Below, in pieces: positions 8,052-17,054 of a stretch of DNA of 36,757 nucleotides (position 1 is the first letter of the stretch; each line of letters begins with the position of its first letter). Source of the DNA: Phycisphaerae bacterium. GTDB lineage: Bacteria > Planctomycetota > Phycisphaerae > SM23-33. Position numbers and translations under genes: made by a program. Where the stretch lies: assembly GCA_016782885.1 (NCBI GenBank), contig JADHXQ010000042.1, forward strand, positions 1 through 36,757, given 5' to 3'. The notes under the pieces were generated by a model. It was given only the letters and a program-made list of their open reading frames with translations, was not told the DNA's origin and searched no databases.

Positions 8052-8348
8052 GTTATCTCGCCTCGCCGCAGCGTAAATCCCGTACCATATTCTAGCATAT
8101 TTCCCATCCACAGTGAAATGCACAACTCGGAGTTATTTGCGAGATTACCCCAAGCCCCATACGCGCCGGATTCGTAGAGAAGCACACATCCTTACGTGTC
8201 CAAAGAATTCCGAAATTCATTCGGATGCTAACTAATCAGGCGGTCATTTTTCCCCGATAACAAGCTGTGTAGTGAGGTAAACCGCCCACCACCGCAGACA
8301 ACGTAAGACAAGATAAACCAAGATTTTATCTGCAAACGGAGAAGTGCT
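8052..8348. other. Intergenic spacer with first copy of a duplicated leader
   Basis: No gene is seen in this spacer. Its right half (from 8201) is the untranslated leader that recurs at 9066 in front of the second PEP-CTERM gene. The left half shows nothing recognisable. Confidence 0.7.
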
Positions 8349-8380
8349 ATGAGAAGCGTGCTCCTGACAATATCAATAAT
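8201..8380 (+). repeat. Duplicated leader and signal-peptide module, copy 1
   Basis: CAAAGAATTC, then ATTCGGAT, CTAACTAATCAG, CCCGATAACAA, and finally CAAACGGAGAAGTGCTATG and the MRSVLLT signal-peptide start recur in the same order at 9066-9243. The two copies are collinear with an offset of 863-865 nt and about 60-70% identical by eye, with the most conserved block around the ribosome-binding site and first eight codons. Confidence 0.8.
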
Positions 8381-8999
8381 ACTCGCCGTAACAGCAACGT
8401 TCGCCGACGCGGCGCCTCTGGACATAAATGACCTCATTTTCCGTACGGGAGCGTCATCCGACGGAGGCAAACTTACCGTCGTAATCGACCAGAACACAGG
8501 GGACCTGTCAATACTTAACACCTCTGGCGCCACGCTCGGTTTTGGAGCATACTCGATGTTCTCGACCACTCCGAACGGTGGTAATCTTGATCCAGCCGCG
8601 AATGTCGCCAATGTGAATCCGCAAGCTCCGTTCACTGGTAACGGTTTGAACAGTATCCAGCAACAGGCGGCAGCCGATTATTCGGCCGTGATCGCTGACC
8701 TCGGCGCGCAGGCTCTGGCGTTTGAAGTAGTGTCCGCCACCACCCGGGAAATAACTGAAACCTGGGGAACCGCTGTCTTGCAATCCGGAGCGTCCTTGTC
8801 GTTTGGCAGCCCGCTACAGCCCGGGAGCGACAATGATTCAAGCAACTTTGCGTTCGTGTATGCCTGGCAAAATCCCAGCGGCGATCTTGATCTCCTCTAT
8901 TCGGAGATCGTGACCACCCCCGAACCGACCACGCTGGGCCTGGTGCTCTTCGGGGCGATCGGCCTGATCGCCCGCAGTCGGCGCCGTCACAGCTACTAA
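8349..8999 (+). CDS. Exported PEP-CTERM sorting-domain protein of unknown function
   Basis: A 216-residue secreted protein. A signal peptide covers residues 1-21 (MRSVLLTISIILAVTATFADA), with a predicted cut after ADA. The middle is Asn-, Ser- and Thr-rich and probably all-beta. The C-terminus has the tripartite PEP-CTERM signal: TTPEPTTLG, a hydrophobic stretch LVLFGAIGLIA, and RSRRR. Such proteins are exported by Sec and cut by an exosortase at the envelope. No exosortase lies in the window. GGAG stands 8 nt before the ATG. The leader and signal peptide are duplicated in front of the next gene, but the mature parts are unrelated. Confidence 0.85.
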   Translation: MRSVLLTISIILAVTATFADAAPLDINDLIFRTGASSDGGKLTVVIDQNTGDLSILNTSGATLGFGAYSMFSTTPNGGNLDPAANVANVNPQAPFTGNGLNSIQQQAAADYSAVIADLGAQALAFEVVSATTREITETWGTAVLQSGASLSFGSPLQPGSDNDSSNFAFVYAWQNPSGDLDLLYSEIVTTPEPTTLGLVLFGAIGLIARSRRRHSY

Positions 9000-9065
9000 G
9001 ATCGCTCGATTCTTGCAATCTTAATTCCTGCGTTCCAGCCGCAGATCAATCATCTCAGACGCATT

Positions 9066-9243
9066 CAAAGAATTCCCGGATCCATTCGGATACTAACTAA
9101 TCAGCCTGTCACTTTTTCCCGATAACAACCGTGGAGTGTGGTACGTTGCCTGCCGCCGCGGACAACGGAGGACAAGTAGTTTCAGGTTCTATCAGCAAAC
9201 GGAGAAGTGCTATGAGAAGCGTACTCCTGACAACGTCAGTCGT
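9066..9243 (+). repeat. Duplicated leader and signal-peptide module, copy 2
   Basis: Second copy of the module at 8201-8380. It supplies the ribosome-binding site (GGAG) and the first codons (MRSVLLTTS) of the protease gene. Identity falls off quickly downstream of the signal peptide. Confidence 0.8.
9139..9153 (+). promoter_or_regulatory. Possible sigma-54 type -24/-12 element upstream of the protease gene
   Basis: TGGTAC with GG at 9140-9141 is followed 10 nt later by GC at 9152-9153 in CTGCC, one base off the TTGC of the -12 consensus. PEP-CTERM genes in several bacteria are controlled by sigma-54 regulators of the PrsR type. The matching position in the leader copy of the first gene lacks the GC, so this is weak. 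Confidence 0.25.
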
Positions 9244-10420
9244 GTTCATCGTATTGGGAATCACCACATCACCGGTCTGGGGCGATAAAACGCCTACAGG
9301 CGTAAGCTACATGCTGCACGAGAACTGGGGAGGAATGTGGTCCGATGCCGAGAAATCCAGCTACAACTACGAAGATGACAACATGTGCTGGGCGTCGGCC
9401 GCCGCAAACGTGCTGGAATGGACGGGCTGGGGACGCGTCGGCGGCATGACAAATACTGATGCGATGTTCAAGTACTTTCAGGACCACTGGACCGATCAGG
9501 GCGGTCTGATGATCTTCGGGTGGGAGTGGTGGTTCACGGGCAATCATGGATCCAGCGGTTGGTCCGGATGGTCGCAGGTGGACGTCGCCGGTGGAGGTTT
9601 TCACCCGTCAATAAACTATGGCGGTGTCCAGCATTACAATTCAACCGACGCGGGCGCCATGACCGCGATAGACACATATCTGCGGTCCGGATATGGAACG
9701 AGCATAGGCGTCTACGGTCCCGGCGGGCACGCGATAACCGTGTGGGGACTCACCCACGAAGCCGGCGACGCGACAGCGTATAACGGTCTGTACGTAACCG
9801 ACTCGGACGACCACAAGTACTACTACAATGCGCCCGACAGGTTGCGGTACTACGAAGTCGAAGAGCACGACGGTAAGTGGTATCTCCAGAGCTTTTACGG
9901 TTCAAACAGTTGGTATGTCGGTTTTGTGTCCGCCCTGGCACCGGCGCCGCCCGCGGCGGGCGACTTAGACGGAGACCGTGACGTGGATGTGGAAGACATC
10001 AACCTCCTGGCCGCGATACTCAGGGGCGAGGAGATTTCCGCAGCCTCAGCGACATTCGATCTCAATAACGATGGCCAGGTCGACAAGTCTGACATGGACA
10101 CGCTGGTCCTGGATATTCTGAAAACGGCCTACGGTGACGCAAACCTCGATGGAACCGTCAATATTGCGGACTATGCCAACCTGAAGAACCATTGGGGCGA
10201 GCTGACCGGATGGAACGAAGGTGATTTCTCCGGAGACGGGCGCGTGGGTATCGCCGATTATGTGCTCTTGAAGAATTCGTTTGGTGCGGACAATACCGCC
10301 AGCACCTCTGTACCAGAACCGTCAACGTCCATCCTGATCGCACTTCTGGCGCCGCTGATGTTGAGGCGCAGATCGAGGAAGCCACGCAAGAGAGTAGAGA
10401 TGAACGGAGACCAGTTCTAA
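9212..10420 (+). CDS. Exported IdeS/Mac-like cysteine protease with dockerin-like repeats and PEP-CTERM
   Basis: A 402-residue protein in four parts. A signal peptide covers residues 1-24. A papain-fold domain (about 25-240) resembles the streptococcal IgG-cleaving IdeS/Mac family (C66): DDNMCWASAAANVLEW carries the probable nucleophile Cys59, GGHAITVWGL the His173, and LYVTDSDD the Asp197, matching the IdeS pattern of Cys, HVINLWG and YVTDSDS with near-identical His-Asp spacing. Four dockerin-like calcium loops follow at about 251, 283, 309 and 338 (DLDGDRDVDVED, DLNNDGQVDKSD, DANLDGTVNIAD, DFSGDGRVGIAD). A PEP-CTERM signal ends the chain (VPEPSTSILIALLA then RRRSRK). It is probably an exported endopeptidase; the target is unknown. 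ATG 9212 is chosen over an upstream frame extension because it has GGAG and starts the signal peptide. Confidence 0.82.
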   Translation: MRSVLLTTSVVFIVLGITTSPVWGDKTPTGVSYMLHENWGGMWSDAEKSSYNYEDDNMCWASAAANVLEWTGWGRVGGMTNTDAMFKYFQDHWTDQGGLMIFGWEWWFTGNHGSSGWSGWSQVDVAGGGFHPSINYGGVQHYNSTDAGAMTAIDTYLRSGYGTSIGVYGPGGHAITVWGLTHEAGDATAYNGLYVTDSDDHKYYYNAPDRLRYYEVEEHDGKWYLQSFYGSNSWYVGFVSALAPAPPAAGDLDGDRDVDVEDINLLAAILRGEEISAASATFDLNNDGQVDKSDMDTLVLDILKTAYGDANLDGTVNIADYANLKNHWGELTGWNEGDFSGDGRVGIADYVLLKNSFGADNTASTSVPEPSTSILIALLAPLMLRRRSRKPRKRVEMNGDQF

Positions 10421-10441
10421 AAAAAAGCCCAGTCTGATGCG
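10419..10441 (-). terminator. Intrinsic terminator at the 3' end of RNase P RNA
   Basis: On the minus strand the P1 helix 3' arm (ending CAGACTGGGC) runs straight into eight T residues (10426-10419). The same bases on the plus strand include the TAA stop codon of the protease gene. Confidence 0.7.
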
Positions 10442-10849
10442 CTGTAAGCCGAGTTCTGTTCCTCGTCGCGGCGGGCACACCGCGGCGGGGCGAAAACCAT
10501 TTGTCTTGACCCGCCTTTGCAGACGGGCTCTTCCCGTGAGGGAAAGCAGCCTACCCGCGATTCAAGCGGCCTGGATCGGGCCGTCATCGCTGCTTGGCCT
10601 TGCACCCGGTGGGGTTTACCATGCCGGTCGCCTCACGGCGACCGCGGTGCGCTCTTACCGCACCTTTTCACCCTTACCCCGGCCCGTTGGAGGGCCAAGG
10701 CGGTATATTTTCTGTGGCACTTTCCCGGTACGAACGCGGCGACGAATCGCCGCGCCGAACGGTGGGCGTTACCCACCACCGTGATCCAGCGGTGCTCGGA
10801 CTTTCCTCCCCGACACAAGGCCGGAGCGGTCTTCCACGCATCAGACTTC
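10427..10849 (-). ncRNA. rnpB: RNase P RNA (bacterial type A)
   Basis: The catalytic RNA of RNase P, which trims the 5' leader of tRNA precursors, read on the minus strand over about 420 nt. The 5' part has the universal GAGGAAAGTCCGAGC element of P4/CRI (around 10797-10811), with its downstream AGGGTGAAAAGG and GGTAAACCCCACC blocks, and the 3' part ends in ACAGAACTCGGCTTACAG. The ends pair as helix P1: AGTCTGATGCG near the 5' end with CGCATCAGACT near the 3' end. Long GC-rich variable helices lie between. Several protein frames cross this region and should be ignored. The ends are placed by P1 and by the promoter and terminator, so they may be off by a few bases. Confidence 0.95.
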
Positions 10850-10852
10850 CCG

Positions 10853-10858
10853 ATTATA
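10853..10858 (-). promoter_or_regulatory. -10 box of rnpB
   Basis: A perfect TATAAT on the minus strand ends 4-6 nt before the predicted 5' end of the RNA. No convincing -35 hexamer is seen 16-18 nt upstream, where the sequence reads close to GTTTAT. Confidence 0.6.
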
Positions 10859-10980
10859 ATCGATTGGATGCGGAAATAAACGATTGAATCCGCAGGATAA
10901 CCCGTGGTGAAGATTGACTTACCGCTCTGCGCCCCGCACAATGGCGTCAGATCAAACGACTTGCACGGAATATCAGCACT

Positions 10981-12360
10981 ATGCCCACCAGCACAATTCA
11001 ACCCAGAATAGAGCAACTGATCGAAGTCAAGGACTTCGCGACGCTCAAGGCGGTCATTGCGCAGATAGAAGTACACGAGCTGACCGAACTGATTACCGAG
11101 TTGGAAGGCGCCGAACTTGCGATGGTCTTCAGGCTGCTGCCCAGCAAAAATGCAGCCGACGTTTTCGGCGACCTGCCCCTGGAACTCCAGGAGGAACTGC
11201 TCGATACGCTCTCGTCGGAAAAAGTCGCCACGATACTCAACGACATGCCTCCCGACGAGCGAACCGAACTGATCGAGGAACTGCCCGGTCAGCTCGCCCA
11301 GCGCCTGTTGAGTTCGCTCCGCGGCGAGGAACGCCAGATCGCCCGGAACCTCCTGAACTATCCCGAGGAGTCCATCGGGCGACTGATGACCCCGGAGTAT
11401 CTCGCCATCAGGCCAGACTGGACGATATCCGATGTTTTCGCCCATATCCGAAAAGTCGGCGAGGACAAGGAGACAATAAACGTCGTATATGTGGTCGACG
11501 AGAATTCCAAACTCATAGACGAAGTACGCCTCAAGGCGCTCGTGCTGGCCGAACCGGACGCGACCGTGCGGGAACTCATGGACGGGCACGTGGCGTTCCT
11601 GTCGGCGGCTGAGGACCAGGAAGCGGCCATCGATGAGTTCAAGAAGTATGAGGCCGTCGCGCTGCCCGTCGTCAACAGCCAGGGCATCCTGGTCGGTATC
11701 GTCACCTTTGACGACGTGCTGGACGTTCAGGAAGAAGAGAACACTGAAGACTTCCAGCGGGTCACCGGTATGGGCGCCCTGGAGTACAGCTATTTCGGCA
11801 CGGGCTTCGTCGACATGATCCGCAAGCGCCTGCCGTGGCTGGCTATGCTGCTGCTGATACAAACACTGGCCACTCTGACGCTGGCCAATTTCAACTCGAT
11901 GCACCTGTTCGCGGTGCTGGTGATATTCATTCCGCTTATCAATTCGCCGGCGGGCAATACCGGTTCGCAAATGGCCGGGCTGATGATTCGCGGACTGGCG
12001 GTCGCGGAAATCGAACTTTCCGACTGGCGCAGAGTGCTCAAGCATGAACTGTACCGCGGATTGGTGATGGGACTCGTGCTGGCGGCGATCGGGTTCGGCG
12101 CGGCATACCTGATCGCCCCGCTGGCGGGTATGGGCCAATCACCTATCGACGTACCGCATATCGCACTGGCGGTTTCCCTCGCGATCACGCTGGCGGTGAC
12201 AATGGCCAACATCATCGGCTCGATGCTTCCGTTCGCCTTCAAGCGGGTCGGTCTGGACCCGGCGGTGACTTCCGGACCGTTTATCGCGTCGATAATGGAC
12301 GTTTCGGCCATCCTGGTCTATTTCTCGATCGCAACGGCCATTCTGCACATCACCGTGTGA
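10981..12360 (+). CDS. mgtE: Magnesium transporter MgtE
   Basis: A 459-residue protein with the complete MgtE layout. Residues 20-125 form the superhelical N-domain (FRLLPSKNAADVFGDL). Two CBS domains follow at about 135-255 (IGRLMTPEYLAIRP; ALPVVNSQGILVGIVTFDDVLDV). Five transmembrane helices occupy about 285-458, with the ion-selectivity region PLINSPAGNTGSQ. MgtE is an inner-membrane Mg2+ channel gated by Mg2+ binding to its cytoplasmic domains. The ribosome-binding site is weak (ACGGAA about 12 nt before ATG). The 110-nt leader is too short for the known Mg2+ riboswitch classes and shows no matching helix set. Confidence 0.95.
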   Translation: MPTSTIQPRIEQLIEVKDFATLKAVIAQIEVHELTELITELEGAELAMVFRLLPSKNAADVFGDLPLELQEELLDTLSSEKVATILNDMPPDERTELIEELPGQLAQRLLSSLRGEERQIARNLLNYPEESIGRLMTPEYLAIRPDWTISDVFAHIRKVGEDKETINVVYVVDENSKLIDEVRLKALVLAEPDATVRELMDGHVAFLSAAEDQEAAIDEFKKYEAVALPVVNSQGILVGIVTFDDVLDVQEEENTEDFQRVTGMGALEYSYFGTGFVDMIRKRLPWLAMLLLIQTLATLTLANFNSMHLFAVLVIFIPLINSPAGNTGSQMAGLMIRGLAVAEIELSDWRRVLKHELYRGLVMGLVLAAIGFGAAYLIAPLAGMGQSPIDVPHIALAVSLAITLAVTMANIIGSMLPFAFKRVGLDPAVTSGPFIASIMDVSAILVYFSIATAILHITV

Positions 12361-12401
12361 GCGACATGTCGCTGTACATGTTTAGCGGGCGTAAATAGCG
12401 G

Positions 12402-12422
12402 CCAACACTCAACAGCCAACGG
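12402..12422. repeat. Degenerate heptanucleotide tandem repeat (3 units)
   Basis: CCAACAC, TCAACAG and CCAACGG in strict 7-nt register, sharing the CAAC core. It belongs to the set of heptamer arrays seen in other spacers of this window. Confidence 0.5.
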
Positions 12423-12550
12423 GCTGCATAACCTTCGCCAGCAGCTTCATGGTGATAGACAGAATACCTCGGGTTCTAACAAAAGACAGACATTCTTCTT
12501 TCGTCTGATCGTCGTAGACAGATCGCGACTTCGCGTGGCGGAAGAAGCTC

Positions 12551-12579
12551 TTGCCTTGGTAGTATTTACAGTGGATAAT
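12551..12579 (+). promoter_or_regulatory. Candidate promoter of the toxin-antitoxin operon
   Basis: TTGCCT (12551-12556), a 17-nt spacer and GATAAT (12574-12579). Transcription would start near 12586, about 84 nt before the antitoxin ATG, leaving room for an autoregulatory operator that I could not identify. Confidence 0.5.
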
Positions 12580-12669
12580 TACCGCGAAAGCCGGTTCGTC
12601 CCCGGCCTGCTGGAGACCGGATTCGTGCCGGCACGGGATTTGCTTATAGTATTTGGTAAAGGAGACATA

Positions 12670-12888
12670 ATGCAATTGGCGATACCGTTGGAAAAGATGA
12701 CTACGGCGGACAAACTCAAAGCGCTGGAGGAGATTTGGAGCGATCTTCAGCGCACACCAGATGAGGTGCCGTCTCCAGCCTGGCACGCGGATGTTCTCCG
12801 CGCCAGAGAAGCCCGGGTGAAAGAGGGCTCATCCCAGTTTCAGGATTGGCCTACCGCCAAACGCAGAATCCGCGAGCAAACCCAATGA
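12670..12888 (+). CDS. Addiction module antitoxin (Unstab_antitox family)
   Basis: A 72-residue protein resembling the putative addiction-module component family. The N-terminal part MTTADKLKALEEIWSDL is the usual helix with the LEEIW core, followed by VPSPAWHADVLRAREARV and a C-terminal FQDWPTAKRRIRE, a tail that in this family contacts the RelE/ParE toxin. A strong AAAGGAG lies 6 nt before the ATG, which excludes the longer upstream frame. The stop overlaps the toxin start as ATGA. The pair would act as a type II system with a labile antitoxin neutralising the toxin in the cytoplasm. Confidence 0.85.
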   Translation: MQLAIPLEKMTTADKLKALEEIWSDLQRTPDEVPSPAWHADVLRAREARVKEGSSQFQDWPTAKRRIREQTQ

Positions 12889-13166
12889 AGGTGCGGATTC
12901 TTGACGAGGCGGAGCAAGACTTGGTCGAAGGTTTCCGGTTTTACGAAACCCGAGAAGCAGGACTCGGCGACTATTTTCTCGATTCCCTGTCTTCCGACAT
13001 TGATTCCCTTTGTCTCTATGCCGGTATCCATTCGGTTCATTTCGGCTACCATCGCTTGCTGTCCAAGAGGTTTCCTTTTGCCATCTACTACAAAGTTGAC
13101 AGCAAGACGGCAAGCGTCTGGGCCGTCCTCGACTGCCGTCAAGACCCCGCACGGTTACCGGAATGA
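12885..13166 (+). CDS. RelE/ParE-family toxin
   Basis: A 93-residue protein of the RelE/ParE fold. It starts MKVRILDEAEQDLVEGFRFY, the characteristic first helix, continues with AGLGDYFLDSL and PFAIYYKVDSKTASVWAVLDCRQDP, the two C-terminal beta strands. In this family members either cleave mRNA on the ribosome or inhibit gyrase; sequence alone does not decide. The start is translationally coupled to the antitoxin by ATGA. Its own stop TGA overlaps an ATG of the GH92 remnant, which looks accidental and marks the junction with older sequence. Confidence 0.85.
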   Translation: MKVRILDEAEQDLVEGFRFYETREAGLGDYFLDSLSSDIDSLCLYAGIHSVHFGYHRLLSKRFPFAIYYKVDSKTASVWAVLDCRQDPARLPE

Positions 13167-14188
13167 CGTTGACGGTTGTCGACGGCGTCGGGAGGAACAT
13201 CGGCCTTTCTGAAGTTGAGGTCTATTACGACCCCGCGGCCCGGCCCGAAAAGAAGCGGACGGTGAACTTCACCGACTGCGTGTCTTACGTGGATCCGACC
13301 ATCGAAACCGGGCGCGGGCGCTGGTTCTTCTGCGCCCCCGGCAGCCGGCCGTTCGGTATGGTCTGCGCCGCGGCGTATACACGCAACAAAAACCAGGGCG
13401 GCGGCGGTTACAATTACAACAGCACCGACATCCTCGGTTTCGCGCAGATTCACGCCTGGATCATGTCCGGCGTGAACATCATGCCGACCACCGGCAAGGT
13501 GAATCCGAATCTCGGCGAGAAGGAATGGAAATCGAGTTTCTCGCACGAGACCGAAACCATTGAACCCGGTTACCATCGCCTTTTCCTGGACCGTTACAGG
13601 ACACGGGTGGAATACACATCCACCGATCGGGTGGCGTTTTATCGCCTGAAATACCGAGATGCGGCCAGGGCGAAGCTGCTGGTCCAGTTGGGCGGATTCG
13701 TCGGGGCCGTCAGCTACGTGGACGCCAAGGCGAAACTCGTCAGCCCCAAACGAATAGAAGGTTCGCACGGCATGACTGACCGCCTGTGGGGCGGTCCCAA
13801 GTTGTCGCACGTCTATTTTGTCATGGAGCTGGACCGGCCCGTTCTTCGCATGGACGGTTGGAAAGGCGCCAATGGTAAGCTCGGCGACATTCGCGAATTC
13901 TCGAATCCGATCCCCGAGGGGCGGCTCGGGCAGAACAAGAGAAAGTTTCTGTTCAAGAATCTACCGGAAGAACAGGCGGGCGTTTCCCTGGCGTATGATG
14001 TATCCGCCGGTGACGAAGTGAAGGTCAAGATAGGCATTTCCTACACCAATATTGAAAACGCCCGCAAGAACCTGAAAGCGGAATGCGCGCACTGGGATTT
14101 CGATCGTGTCAGAAAGGATGCCCGCGGCGAATGGAACCAGTGGCTCGGGGCGAAACCCAACAAGACATGGGGAAAGAGTCCAATCTAA
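13163..14188 (+). pseudogene. Truncated GH92 glycosidase (alpha-mannosidase family), both ends missing
   Basis: An open frame of 341 residues corresponding to the middle of a much larger protein. The first 24 residues (VVDGVGRNIGLSEVEVYY) look like the last strand of an F5/8 type C (discoidin) carbohydrate-binding domain. From about residue 38 it follows the GH92 N-terminal beta-sandwich (YVDPTIETGRGRWFFCAPGS, GYNYNSTDILGFAQIHAW, EPGYHRLFLDRYRTRVEYTST). It stops at EWNQWLGAKPNKTWGKSPI, exactly where GH92 proteins begin the catalytic (alpha/alpha)6 domain, so roughly 400 residues with the catalytic acids are absent. No signal peptide or ribosome-binding site remains. I read it as a remnant; a short-domain protein still translated by coupling to the toxin gene cannot be excluded. 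Confidence 0.75.
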
Positions 14189-14380
14189 GCCCGGATATTT
14201 CACCATGCCTGTCCCGAAGCACATCACCGTTCTCTGCCGCAGGTCCGCCTGTAGTTGTCTCTGTGTCGAAATCCAAACCGTTCGTGCATTTGGCGGATTG
14301 TTGCAGTAACCTGATGGATGTGGCGTTTTAGCAGATGCGACCCTGCCCCCATTAACGGGTAAAGCCACGGGAGAAAACAT

Positions 14381-15510
<1,130 letters not shown>

Positions 15511-15514
<4 letters not shown>

Positions 15515-17043
15515 AATCTCCAAAGCTAACTCTCTTCATTCCAGGCAGCATCACCGCTCGGCGGGTGGTTTTGCTCTGGACCGTGCTGGTGTGCCTGGTC
15601 GGACAGGCGACGGCGGAGGATGCGGCAAAAAACGCATACGACTACCTCGCCGGAATCCTGGTCGACAAGACAAACTCCGTCACGGCGATCAGGGCATTTC
15701 ATGCCGCCAACGACCGGGAACTCACTCCGCTGTTTGTCGCAATGTCACGCGGCGGCGACAAGAAGATGCGAATGATGGCCACTATGGCCCTGGGGAAGCT
15801 CGGCGGGAAAGAAGCAATTGCCGCACTGAAGAACCAACTCGTCGGAGACTCCGCGATGGGCGTGCGTGCCGAAGCGATGGTCAACCTGCTGAAGCTCAAG
15901 GCCGCGGATACGGACGTCCTGACCATCGCGGTGAAGCTGAATGACCAGAACATCCAGTGTGTAGCCGCACGCTCCCTGGCCGTTCAAAGCAAAGATAAAA
16001 AACACCAGGAACTCGCCAGGACAACGCTCCAGAAACTCGCCAAATCCAATGACCCGATGACGGCGGCTATGGCCGGTGTGGGACTGCTGGCGATGGGAGA
16101 CTCCGCGCAGTTGCCCGGTCTGAAGAAGTTCATCTCAGATCCGGATACCGAGGCGGCAATCGTGCGCCTGATGATGCTTCAGATTGCCGACGAAAAGATA
16201 GCGGCAGGCCAACCGCTCGCCCGCATGGTCGTCGATTCGCCCAAACTCTCCGTGGAGACTCGTATCATAGCATGCCGCGCATTGGCGGCGGCATCGCCCC
16301 GATCCGTGCCCGTGATTTTCGCGTCGCTGCGAAAATCACGGTCGATGGTCTACAGAATACGCGCGATGGGAATCATCGCCGAACAGGCCGGCGCCCAACC
16401 ATATATCACCGCCATCGCCAAGAGCTCTCTGCTCATCGGTCCGCTGGCGGGTTTCGAGCAGTCCAGGACCGCACCCGGACCCGCATCATCGCTAGCGGTT
16501 GATAAGGCCCTGGCACTCAAGCATCCGATCGCGGTGGACTACGTCCTTAGGCGGGCCGAGGAGGACATCAAGAAACTGGGCGACAAGGCCGCTTTCTATG
16601 TCGCACCACTGCTGAAGTACATCGCCTCAGTGGAGCCCGACACGGACAGGATGGCACAGGAGCACATCCTTGCCGCACAGGCAACGACGCTCCTTGCGAA
16701 TCTCGGAACGCCCAAGGCGATCGCGGGTATCGACAAAATCCTCGCCGGGCGATACAGCGCCATAACGCGATCGACCGCCGCTGGACTCCTGCGAGCAACG
16801 AACAAAGCCGTCTGCCCGTTAGCCCGCAAACTGCTGAAGAGCCCATATCAGGAACTGGCCACAGATGGCGCCCTGACGCTCGGGCATTTCGCCGATCCGG
16901 CTGCAACTGAGTATTTCAACAGGATAATCACTCGCCAATCCGGACACGCTGTCGCGGAAATAACGTTGGCAAGCTGGTATCTGCTGAAGATCAGAAAGCT
17001 GAGCACACCGACCGCGCAGCAACTGGCAAAGCTAATCAAGTAG
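15511..17043 (+). CDS. Exported HEAT-repeat protein
   Basis: A 510-residue protein with a signal peptide (about 1-35, hydrophobic core VVLLWTVLVCLVGQATA) and a solenoid of alpha-helical HEAT/PBS-type repeats. Repeat units recur with a period of about 30-35 residues, e.g. MMATMALGKLGGKEAIAALK, AMAGVGLLAMGDSAQLPGLK, and QATTLLANLGTPKAIAGIDK. Such solenoids usually serve as protein-binding scaffolds. Translational coupling to moxR (ATGA) suggests the two work together, which would place the ATPase in maturation of an envelope complex; that is inference. The gene converges with efp 12 nt away. Confidence 0.8.
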
Positions 17044-17054
17044 AACCCCGCAAC

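Larger units (their letters stand above)
12361..12669. other. Spacer upstream of the toxin-antitoxin genes
   Basis: A 309-nt spacer with a degenerate heptamer repeat near its left end and a good promoter at 12551-12579. A minus-strand frame with a plausible C-terminal peptide crosses it, but I cannot assign it to a family; it could be a relic of a gene disrupted by the insertion of the toxin-antitoxin pair. Confidence 0.5.

Noticed and set aside
10437..10887. Protein frames on both strands across 10437-10887, and a 501-residue minus-strand frame over 10633-12138
   Set aside because: They lie on RNase P RNA or antisense to mgtE; their composition is that of shadow frames and no family motif is present.
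10860..10980. Mg2+ riboswitch (M-box or ykoK-like leader) in front of mgtE
   Set aside because: The gap between the rnpB promoter and mgtE is about 120 nt and lacks the conserved helices.
12409..12786. 125-residue minus-strand frame over the toxin-antitoxin spacer
   Set aside because: Overlaps the antitoxin gene and its promoter; the C-terminal half looks protein-like but I could not tie it to a family, so it is mentioned only as a possible relic.
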